A stretch of DNA of 64,000 nt, from assembly GCA_035539135.1 (NCBI GenBank), contig DATLJD010000008.1:248001-312000 (forward strand). The letters are read 5' to 3'. This stretch comes from JABFWF01 sp035539135. GTDB lineage: Bacteria; Pseudomonadota; Gammaproteobacteria; Xanthomonadales; Xanthomonadaceae. The notes below the pieces were generated by a model that was not told the DNA's origin, did no database searches, and saw nothing but the letters and a program-made list of their open reading frames with translations. The position numbers were made by a program, and so were the translations under genes. Positions 9,381-16,152 of this stretch are shown here, in pieces; within the stretch, counting starts at the first letter, position 1, and the number at the start of each line of letters is the position of its first letter.

Positions 9381-9602
9381 TCAGCGCTGGCGTTCGTCGT
9401 CGCGCTGGCGCTCTGCCTCTTCCTCGCGCCGGCGTTCGTCGGGCAGCTGCGCGGCCGGCTTGTCCTCGTCGTGCATGCCCTTCTTGAAGCCCTTGACCGC
9501 TTCACCGATGTCCTGGCCGACGTTCTTCAGGCGCTTGGTGCCGAACACCAGCACCACGATCACCAGCACGATCAGCCAATGCCACAGACTGAGTCCGCCC
9601 AT
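9381..9602 (-). CDS. tatA: Sec-independent protein translocase TatA
   Basis: 73 residues. One N-terminal membrane helix (LWHWLIVLVIVVLVFGTKRLKN) is followed by the amphipathic helix VGQDIGEAVKGFKKGM with the FGxxxLxxxG and F-K-K pattern of TatA. A highly charged tail (ERRREEEAERQRDDERQR) ends the protein. TatA polymerises to form the translocation path. The start at 9602 was chosen because the membrane helix begins immediately after it; the longer frame upstream has no family similarity. First gene of the tatABC-RDD operon. Confidence 0.95.
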   Translation of the reverse strand: MGGLSLWHWLIVLVIVVLVFGTKRLKNVGQDIGEAVKGFKKGMHDEDKPAAQLPDERRREEEAERQRDDERQR

Positions 9603-9681
9603 GAGGGATGTCCGCCTTCCGGAAAGGGGCGACAGGATAACGCAGCGGTCGTGACGGCCGGCTCCCCGCCGCGGACGCCGG

Positions 9682-10539
9682 TCAGGGCGTGGACGGCAAG
9701 GGCTCGCTCTGGACCGCGTCGTCCGGCACCGGCTCGAACGTACCCGGCGCCGGCGCCGGGGGCTGCGCGGCAGGCGCGGGCATGGTGGGCGCCGGCGCGG
9801 CCGCGACCGGCGCGGTGGCGCTGGTCCCACGCGCGGCGCGGGCGGCGGCGCTGGCCTCCTCGAGGCTGTCGCGGAACCCGACCAGCGCGGCCGACGGCCG
9901 CTGCCCGATCCGGCTCTCGAAGATCATGCGCGGCGTGGTGTCCTGACCGTAGGCGGCCTCGTTGGCGGCGTCGTCGATCGACAGCACCGCGCCGTCCAGG
10001 GCGACGCCCGCGAACAGGCCGCGCGCGCGCGACCACGACCAGATCTCCGCTTTCATCTGGCCGTCGGTCGCCGCCGCCGCGTTGCGCCCGACCGGGCCGG
10101 CGGCGACGCCGGCGTCGGCGCCGAGCGTGAACTTGCCGTTGACGATCGACTCCAGCCCGCGCTCGCTGCGGAACACCAGCACGATGTCGGCCGACTGCAC
10201 GCCGGCCTGCAAGCCGATGCTGCCGCCGGTGAGGGTGACGAAACTCGGGTTCGACCAGGTGCCGTCGGCGGTCTTCACCGAGAGCAGGCCGTGGCCGCGG
10301 CGGCCGCCGACCACCAGGCCGGCCTTGATCGCGTCCGGGATCACCACGATCGCGTGGGCCTCGTCGAACAGCTTGTCGGGAATCGCCGATTCCGGGATCG
10401 CCTGGATCTCGGTCAGCACGCGCACCGCGTTCTGCGCGCGCGCATCCTCGCGCGCGCCGGCCATCGCCGTGCCCACGGCGAGGGTGAGCGCCAGCAGCAG
10501 CGGCAGGCGGAGGGACAGGCGCAGGCGATCGGCAGGCAT
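9682..10539 (-). CDS. Secreted SYLF (YSC84-type) lipid-binding domain protein
   Basis: 285 residues. A signal peptide (RLPLLLALTLAVGTAMAGA) is followed by a SYLF domain from about 30 to 215. Typical elements are KLFDEAHAIVVIPDAIKAGLVVGGRRGHGLL, GGSIGLQAGVQSADIVLVF and ARGLFAGVALDGAVLSID. SYLF domains bind phosphoinositides in eukaryotes; bacterial members are exported and poorly characterised. The last roughly 55 residues are Ala/Pro-rich low complexity. It is a single gene, with 79 bases to tatA downstream. Confidence 0.85.
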   Translation of the reverse strand: MPADRLRLSLRLPLLLALTLAVGTAMAGAREDARAQNAVRVLTEIQAIPESAIPDKLFDEAHAIVVIPDAIKAGLVVGGRRGHGLLSVKTADGTWSNPSFVTLTGGSIGLQAGVQSADIVLVFRSERGLESIVNGKFTLGADAGVAAGPVGRNAAAATDGQMKAEIWSWSRARGLFAGVALDGAVLSIDDAANEAAYGQDTTPRMIFESRIGQRPSAALVGFRDSLEEASAAARAARGTSATAPVAAAPAPTMPAPAAQPPAPAPGTFEPVPDDAVQSEPLPSTP

Positions 10540-10680
10540 GGATGGCTCCGGCAGTGGGGACAGCGGAAGTTCAGGCTAGTCGCGAAGGCATGAATCGGGA
10601 CTGGCTGGCGTCCATGATGCCGCCACGCGCGGCCGATGCGGGCCGCGCGCTACCGCCCGGGCCGTCGCGCCTGCCATCCT

Positions 10681-11640
10681 ATGCGGATGCCCGCGCCCGA
10701 CACCGCCCTCCTGCTGGTCAACCTCGGCACCCCCGCGGCGCCGACGCCGCGCGCGGTGCGCCGCTATCTCGCCGAATTCCTGAGCGATCCGCGCGTGGTG
10801 GCGCTGCCGCGCCTGCTGTGGTGGCCGGTGCTGTACGGCGTGATCCTGCCGCTGCGCGGGGCGCGTGTGGCGCGCAAGTACGCGCAGATCTGGTTGCGCG
10901 ACGGTTCGCCGCTGGCGGTGCACACGCGCGCGCTCGCCGACGCGGTGCGCGAACGGCTGCCGCGCTGGCGGGTCGAGCACGCGATGCGCTACGGCGAGCC
11001 GGCGCTCGCCGCGCGCCTGCAGGCGCTGCGCGAGGACGGCGTGCGGCGGGTGCTGGTGCTGCCGCTGTACCCGCAGTATTCGAGCAGCACGACCGCGTCG
11101 GTCGCCGACGTCGTCGCGCGCGCCGAGGGACTGCAGGTCGAGCTGATCCACGACTACCACCGCGATCCGGCCTGGGTCGCCGCGGTCGCCGCGTCGATCC
11201 GCGCGCACTGGCAGCAGGCCGGGCGCTGCGCGCACCTGCTGTTCTCCTTCCACGGCCTGCCGCAACGGCTGGTCGACGCCGGCGACCCCTACGCCGCGCA
11301 ATGCGAGGCCGGCGCGCAGGCGATCGCCGCGGCGCTCGGACTGGAGCGCGACGCGTGGTCGCTGGCCTACCAGTCGCGCTTCGGCCGCGAACGCTGGCTG
11401 GGGCCGTCGACCGCCGATCGCCTCGACGCGCTGGCCGCGGCCGGCGTGCGCCGGGTCGACGTGGTCTGCCCCGGCTTCGCGGTGGACTGCCTGGAAACGC
11501 TGGAGGAAGTCGCGATGATGCTGGTGGAGCGCTTCGCCGAACGCGGCGGCGAGTTGCGCTACATCCCCTGCCTCAACGCCGCGCCGGCGCACGCCGACGC
11601 GCTCGCGGCGCTCGCCACCCGCGCGCTGGACGCGGCGTGA
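10681..11640 (+). CDS. hemH: Ferrochelatase
   Basis: 319 residues. It inserts Fe(II) into protoporphyrin IX, the last step of haem synthesis. Evidence includes the N-terminal ALLLVNLGTPAAPTPRAVRRYLAEFLSDPRV, LVLPLYPQYSSSTTASV, the catalytic His in LLFSFHGLPQRLVDAGDPY, and the acidic residues in VVCPGFAVDCLETLEEV. The ATG at 10681 or the next at 10687 is the likely start; the reading frame further upstream has no family similarity. Its stop overlaps the start of the alpha/beta hydrolase (TGATG). Confidence 0.96.
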   Translation: MRMPAPDTALLLVNLGTPAAPTPRAVRRYLAEFLSDPRVVALPRLLWWPVLYGVILPLRGARVARKYAQIWLRDGSPLAVHTRALADAVRERLPRWRVEHAMRYGEPALAARLQALREDGVRRVLVLPLYPQYSSSTTASVADVVARAEGLQVELIHDYHRDPAWVAAVAASIRAHWQQAGRCAHLLFSFHGLPQRLVDAGDPYAAQCEAGAQAIAAALGLERDAWSLAYQSRFGRERWLGPSTADRLDALAAAGVRRVDVVCPGFAVDCLETLEEVAMMLVERFAERGGELRYIPCLNAAPAHADALAALATRALDAA

Positions 11641-12500
11641 TGCGCGAGTTCGCCCTCGACATTGCCTCCGGCCGCATCGCCGGCCTGCGCACGGGCGTGC
11701 CCGGCGCGCCGCGGGTGCTGGCGCTGCACGGCTGGCTCGACAACGCGGCCAGCTTCGTGCCGCTGGCCGCGCAACTCGACGGGCTGGACCTGGTCGCGCC
11801 CGACCTGCCCGGCCACGGCCGCAGCGCGCACCTGGCGCCGGGCGCGGACTACTCCTTCGCCGGCGCGGTGCACGCGGTGCTGGACATCGCCGACGCGCTG
11901 GGCTGGGAGCGCTTCGCCCTGCTCGGGCATTCGATGGGCGCCGGCATCGGCAGCCTGGTCGCGGCGGCCTGCCCGGAGCGGATCGAGCGCTTCGTCGCGA
12001 TCGAGGCGCTGGGCGCGCTGGCCGAGGAGCCGGAGCGCACGGTGACGCGTCTACGGGAGGCGGTCGCGGCGACGCGCGCGTTGCCCGGCAAGCGCCTGCG
12101 CGTGTTCCCCGACATCGCCAGCGCCGCGCAGGCGCGCATGCGGGCGAACGACCTGTCCGAAGCCGCGGCGCGGTTGCTGGTCGAACGCGGCCTGGTGCCG
12201 GTCGACGGCGGCTACGCCTGGAGCAGCGATCCGCGTCTGACCCTGCCGACGATGATCCGCACCACCGAGGCCCAGGTCGACGACCTGGTGCGCGGAATCG
12301 AGATGCCAACCCGGGTGGTCTACGCCGACCCGGCCCAGCCCTACCTGCCCGATCCGCTGCGCCGCCGCCGCGCGGCGCTGCTGCCGCGCGGCGAACTGGT
12401 GGTGCTGCCGGGCAGCCACCACCTGCACATGGAGGCGCCGGCGGCGGTCGCGGCCGCGATCGCCGGCTTCCTGGGCGCCCGCGTCACTCCTTGCGGGTGA
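11640..12500 (+). CDS. Alpha/beta hydrolase
   Basis: 286 residues with the alpha/beta hydrolase fold. The oxyanion region is VLALHGWLDNAASFVPLA, the nucleophile elbow is LLGHSMGAG (Ser98), and a C-terminal GSHHLHMEAP probably supplies the catalytic His. The early LDLVAPDLPGHGRS motif is typical of esterase/haloalkane-dehalogenase-like members. The substrate is unknown. It is translationally coupled to hemH by a one-base stop/start overlap and overlaps the convergent lipoprotein gene by 17 bases at its 3' end. Confidence 0.85.
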   Translation: MREFALDIASGRIAGLRTGVPGAPRVLALHGWLDNAASFVPLAAQLDGLDLVAPDLPGHGRSAHLAPGADYSFAGAVHAVLDIADALGWERFALLGHSMGAGIGSLVAAACPERIERFVAIEALGALAEEPERTVTRLREAVAATRALPGKRLRVFPDIASAAQARMRANDLSEAAARLLVERGLVPVDGGYAWSSDPRLTLPTMIRTTEAQVDDLVRGIEMPTRVVYADPAQPYLPDPLRRRRAALLPRGELVVLPGSHHLHMEAPAAVAAAIAGFLGARVTPCG

Positions 12501-12978
12501 GCTGCAGCGAGACCTTCACCGTGTCGCCGTCGTCGGCGTCGAAGGACACCATCGCGCTGCGCTGCTCCTTCTCGAAGGCGAGCATCTGGGTCTCGCCGCT
12601 CTGCTGCATCGCCATGGTCTGCTTCCAGCCTTCGGCCTGCATCTGCTTGCTGGCGTCGGCGAACAGCGACGACACCTGGCCCGGCGCCGCCAGCGACACC
12701 ACCAGCGCGCCCGGCATCTGCATCGAGCTCTCGACCTTGTAGCCCGACGGCAGGTAGACGTCCTTCGGGAAGTCGTTGGGCAAGGTCGCGTCGTCTCCGC
12801 CGGCGATCTTCATCTCGCCCTTGTCGGTCTTGAAGGTGACCTCGGCGCCATCCTTGGACACTTCGACTTCCTGGCCGGTGGCGGCGGACAGGGCCTTTTC
12901 GGCGAGGCGCTCGCCCGGCGACTTGCCGCAGGCGGCAACGGTGAGCACGGCAACGCCGAGCAGGAGCAGGACACGCAT
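12484..12978 (-). CDS. Putative lipoprotein of unknown function
   Basis: 164 residues. It begins with a lipoprotein signal (VLLLLGVAVLTVAAC) whose lipobox VAAC-G places the mature N-terminal Cys at residue 17. The remainder is a soluble, mildly acidic domain with repeated beta-strand-like segments (VEVSKDGAEVTFKTDKGEMKIAGG, DDGDTVKVSLQL). I do not recognise a named family. It stands alone, convergent with the hydrolase gene and 50 bases upstream of the peptidase gene on the same strand. Confidence 0.7.
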   Translation of the reverse strand: MRVLLLLGVAVLTVAACGKSPGERLAEKALSAATGQEVEVSKDGAEVTFKTDKGEMKIAGGDDATLPNDFPKDVYLPSGYKVESSMQMPGALVVSLAAPGQVSSLFADASKQMQAEGWKQTMAMQQSGETQMLAFEKEQRSAMVSFDADDGDTVKVSLQLTRKE

Positions 12979-13029
12979 GGCAATTCCCCTTGTTGTGAGC
13001 CTCCACGGCCCCTTGGCCGTGTCCCGGGA

Positions 13030-13827
13030 TCAACGCGAACCGGTGCCGTCGCCGGCCAGCAGCGCCCGCAGGCTGGCCTTGAGCCGGCGTCCGTGCGCAT
13101 GGAACCAGGCGCGTTCGTCGCGCCAGTGCGGGCAGCGCGCCTCGACCTCGCGCCAGAACGCGCGCGAATGGTCGGCGCGGATCAGGTGGCAGAGCTCGTG
13201 CACCAGCACGTACTCGAACGCGGACGGCCGCGCCAGCACCAGCGACAGGTCCAGCGCGACGCTGCCGTCGGGCGCCAGCGAGCCCCACTGCGACGTCATC
13301 GTCTTGAACAGCACGCGCCGCGGCGGCCGCGGAAGGCCCGGCAGGTAACGCGGCAGCCAGCGGCCGAGGTCGGCGCGCGCCTCGCCCTCGTAGAAGTCGC
13401 GCAGCGCGCGCCGCAGCGCGGCGTGGCCGGCACGCGCCGGCGCCGAGAACAGCAATGCATCGCCGTCGCGCTGCACCCGCGCGCAACGCCCGTCCTGCCA
13501 GCGCACCGGCAGGTGCGCGTCGCGCAACGGCAGCGCCGCGGTGACGCCGCGCTCCAGCGCCGGCAGACCGGCGGCGTAATGCGCAAGCTGCTCGGCGAGC
13601 CAGTCGCGGTGGCTGGCGAGGAAGCGTTCCCCGCTGGCGAGGCTCGTCCGCAACGGCACGGTCAGGCGCGCGCCGCGCTCGTCCACCGCCAGCTTGAGCC
13701 GGCGCGCGCGCGGATCGCGCACGCGCTGCACCGGCACCGTGCGGCCGTCGGCGAGGGTCAGCGACAGGACGTCGCGTTCGATGCTGCGCGGCTTCGGGGC
13801 CAGCAGGCGGCGGAGGGGGTCGGGCAT
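13030..13827 (-). CDS. YgjP-like (M48-family/SprT-like) zinc metallopeptidase
   Basis: 265 residues. The C-terminal half carries the zinc motif VHELCHLIRADH (HExxH at His210-His214, with a further His220). It is preceded by KTMTSQWGSLAPDGSVALDLSLV, both characteristic of the YgjP/DUF45 metal-dependent hydrolase family. The N-terminus has the family phosphate-handling-like strand VQRVRDPRARRLKLAVDERGARLTVP. The exact substrate is unknown. The ATG at 13827 gives the family N-terminus; the open frame upstream to 14250 crosses into rdgC and is not coding. Confidence 0.85.
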   Translation of the reverse strand: MPDPLRRLLAPKPRSIERDVLSLTLADGRTVPVQRVRDPRARRLKLAVDERGARLTVPLRTSLASGERFLASHRDWLAEQLAHYAAGLPALERGVTAALPLRDAHLPVRWQDGRCARVQRDGDALLFSAPARAGHAALRRALRDFYEGEARADLGRWLPRYLPGLPRPPRRVLFKTMTSQWGSLAPDGSVALDLSLVLARPSAFEYVLVHELCHLIRADHSRAFWREVEARCPHWRDERAWFHAHGRRLKASLRALLAGDGTGSR

Positions 13828-13916
13828 CGCGTGGGATGTGTGCGGCGCGGCGCGCAAGCCAGCGCCGTGCGGACAGCATGCACCATCCACGGCGGCGATG
13901 GCGTGCAGGCGCGGCG

Positions 13917-14822
13917 TCAGGCCTCGGTCTTCGACAGCTTGAGCGCCGACTCCAGCACGCTGAACAGGCGATGCACCTCGCCCGCCATCAGCACGAAGCG
14001 GGCATCGAGTTCGGCGTGCAGGTCGTCGCGTTCGGTGGACTCGAGCTGGTCGACGGCGCCGTCGAGCAGCTTGAACTTGCGCACCACCAGGTCCTCGCCG
14101 AGCACGAAGCTGACGTGGTCGTCGAGCACCAGTGCCAGCCGCGTGACCTGCTTGCCGGATTCCAGGTGCTTGCCGATCTCCTCGCAGGCCAGCTCGTGGC
14201 GCTGGCATTTCACCACCGCGCCCTTGTCGGCGGCATCCTTGAGCTCGCACTCGTCGCCCAGCGACAGGCCATCGGGCAGCGCGTCGCCGGCGACCCAGCC
14301 GGTCAACACCGCGCGCGGCGCGGTCTCGGCGTTGAGCGGCAGCGCCGGGAAGCTGCCGAGCGCGCGGCGGATCTCGCCGACCACGTTCTCGGCGGTCTTG
14401 CGCGAGGAGGTGTCGACGACGCAGATGCCATGGGCGAGGTCGAGCAACGCGTCGGTGCGGGTCGGCCGCACGAAGGCGCGCGGCAGCAGCTCGGCGACCA
14501 GTTCCTCCTTGAGCCGCTTGCGGGTGCGGCCGCCGGGACGGCGCCCGTCCTTATCCTCGATCTCCGCCAGCTTCTTCTGCAGCAGGTCGTTGACCACCGC
14601 GCCGGGCAGCAGCCGGTCCTCGCCGCCGACGCTGAGCCAGATCGCGTCGCCGACGCGGTGCGAGAGCGCCTCGCCGTCGCGGCCGAACGGCGACACGAAG
14701 CCGCGCGAGGACAGCTCCATCGGGCCGACCGGCTTGAGCCGCGCCTCGGCGAGCTGCGTTTCGAGGTCGGAGAAATCGAGGGAAGCGGGGAAGCGGAAGA
14801 GCGTGAGATTGCGGAAGAACAT
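13917..14822 (-). CDS. rdgC: Recombination-associated protein RdgC
   Basis: 301 residues, the family's usual size. RdgC forms a ring dimer that binds DNA non-specifically and restrains RecA. Signature segments are the N-terminal MFFRNLTLFRF, GPMELSSRGFVSPFG, AIWLSVGGEDRLLPGAVVNDLL, and the C-terminal DLHAELDARFVLMAGEVHRLFSVL. It is a single gene. The 80 bases upstream hold a REP-like repeat that extends into the end of ttcA. Confidence 0.95.
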   Translation of the reverse strand: MFFRNLTLFRFPASLDFSDLETQLAEARLKPVGPMELSSRGFVSPFGRDGEALSHRVGDAIWLSVGGEDRLLPGAVVNDLLQKKLAEIEDKDGRRPGGRTRKRLKEELVAELLPRAFVRPTRTDALLDLAHGICVVDTSSRKTAENVVGEIRRALGSFPALPLNAETAPRAVLTGWVAGDALPDGLSLGDECELKDAADKGAVVKCQRHELACEEIGKHLESGKQVTRLALVLDDHVSFVLGEDLVVRKFKLLDGAVDQLESTERDDLHAELDARFVLMAGEVHRLFSVLESALKLSKTEA

Positions 14823-14849
14823 GGGGACTCGGAACCTGGGAAAGGATGG

Positions 14850-14965
14850 CCCAGCCGATAGCCGGGAGCCGGTAATCGGAAGCCGGAAGGCGGAGAGAGG
14901 ACGCGTCAGGACTCGGGCAGGCGGGAATCCGGCTCCCGGCTACCGGCTGCCGGTTCCCGGCCGCC
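14850..14965. repeat. Inverted pair of GC-rich REP-like repeats, one inside the 3' end of ttcA
   Basis: Two copies of the same motif lie head to head. TAGCCGGGAGCCGG is at 14859-14872, and its exact reverse complement is at 14929-14942. Both are flanked by further related blocks (GGAAGCCGG, CCGGCTGCCGGTTCCCGG). The same family occurs at 44138-44167 upstream of dnaA. Repeats built of short GGGAGCCGG/GGAATCCGG words look like the dispersed REP/MITE-like elements common in Xanthomonadaceae; that assignment is by general resemblance. Confidence 0.7.
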
Positions 14966-15820
14966 GAGCCACGCATGGGCGTCCGGCAGCGCGCCGCCGC
15001 GCAGGCCGAGCGCGAGGAAGTCGAACAGCTTCGGATCGCTCAGCTGCGAGGGGCGGATGTCGCCGAGCGCGCGCGCGATGTTCTCCACGCGCCCCGGCGA
15101 CTCCCGCTCCCAGGCGTCCAGCATGCGCCTGACCTGCTTGCGCTGCAGGTTCTCCTGCGATCCGCACAGGTTGCAGGGGATGATCGGGAAGCCTTTCGCT
15201 TCGGCGTAGGCGGCGATGTCGTCCTCGCGCACGTAGGCCAGCGGGCGGATCACCACGTGGCGGCCGTCGTCGCTGAGCAGCTTGGGCGGCATCCCGCTCA
15301 GCCTGGCGTGGAAGAACAGGTTGAGGAAGAAGGTCGCGACCAGGTCGTCGCGGTGGTGCCCGAGCGCGATCTTGGTGAAGCCCTGCTCGGCGGCGTACGC
15401 GTAGAGCGCGCCGCGCCGCATCCGCGAGCACAGCGAACACAGGGTCTTGCCTTCCGGCACGACCCGCGTCACCACCGAATAGGTGTCCTGCTCGAGGATG
15501 TGGAAGTCCACGCCGAGCGAGCGCAGGTACTCCGGCAGCACGTGCTCCGGGAAGCCCGGCTGCTTCTGGTCGAGGTTGACCGCGGTCAGCGAGAAGCGCA
15601 CCGGTGCCTTGCGCTGCAGCTGCAACAGGATGTCCAGCAGGGTGTAGCTGTCCTTGCCGCCGGACAGACAGACCATCACCTTGTCGCCGTCCTCGATCAT
15701 CCCGAAGTCGGCGATCGCGCGGCCGACCTGGTGGCGCAGGCGCTTGGCCAGGCGCTGCTGTTCGTGCGCCTGGCGGCGCGCGCGCGGCGCGGGTTCGGCG
15801 AGGGGAAGGACCAGGGTCAT
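14906..15820 (-). CDS. ttcA: tRNA 2-thiocytidine(32) synthetase TtcA
   Basis: 304 residues. It is an ATP- and [4Fe-4S]-dependent enzyme that thiolates C32 of some tRNAs. The PP-loop is CLSGGKDSYTLLD; the cluster-binding cysteines lie in TLCSLCSRMRRG and a later IPCNLCGSQENLQRKQ. The ATG at 15820 is preferred over 15904, since the extra 28 residues lack similarity. The last roughly 19 residues (GREPAAGSREPDSRLPES) are encoded by the REP-like repeat downstream and look like readthrough into an inserted repeat. Confidence 0.94.
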   Translation of the reverse strand: MTLVLPLAEPAPRARRQAHEQQRLAKRLRHQVGRAIADFGMIEDGDKVMVCLSGGKDSYTLLDILLQLQRKAPVRFSLTAVNLDQKQPGFPEHVLPEYLRSLGVDFHILEQDTYSVVTRVVPEGKTLCSLCSRMRRGALYAYAAEQGFTKIALGHHRDDLVATFFLNLFFHARLSGMPPKLLSDDGRHVVIRPLAYVREDDIAAYAEAKGFPIIPCNLCGSQENLQRKQVRRMLDAWERESPGRVENIARALGDIRPSQLSDPKLFDFLALGLRGGALPDAHAWLGGREPAAGSREPDSRLPES

Positions 15821-15921
15821 GCGGGGGACATGCAGGAAAAGCGGCGCCGCGCGCGGGCCGTCCATTCTAGCGTCCGCCGCCGCCATGACGCGGTCGTGGC
15901 GCACGGTTAAGCTGGCCCGCG

Positions 15922-16140
15922 ATGAACACCCCGCGCGACCCCGTCGAACTCGCCCGCCTGGTCCAGCGCGTCGCCGAGCTGCGCCTGGAGCACCGCGCGC
16001 TGGACGGCGAGATCGTCCGCCTGGAATCCGGCATCGCCGCCGACGAGCTCGCGGTCAAGCGCATGAAGAAGCGCAAACTGCAGCTGAAGGACGAGATCGC
16101 CCGGCTGGAGAGCGCGCTGATCCCGGACGAGCCGGCCTGA
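15922..16140 (+). CDS. YdcH family (DUF465) small protein
   Basis: 72 residues, nearly all predicted helix. The pattern LVQRVAELRLEHRALDGEIVRLESG, then VKRMKKRKLQLKDEIARLES, is the DUF465/YdcH signature: two antiparallel helices ending in a KxxKLxLKDEI block. The function is unknown; family members are small cytoplasmic proteins. It is transcribed divergently from ttcA with about 100 bases between them and converges on plsB. Confidence 0.85.
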   Translation: MNTPRDPVELARLVQRVAELRLEHRALDGEIVRLESGIAADELAVKRMKKRKLQLKDEIARLESALIPDEPA

Positions 16141-16152
16141 CGGCCTGCCGGT

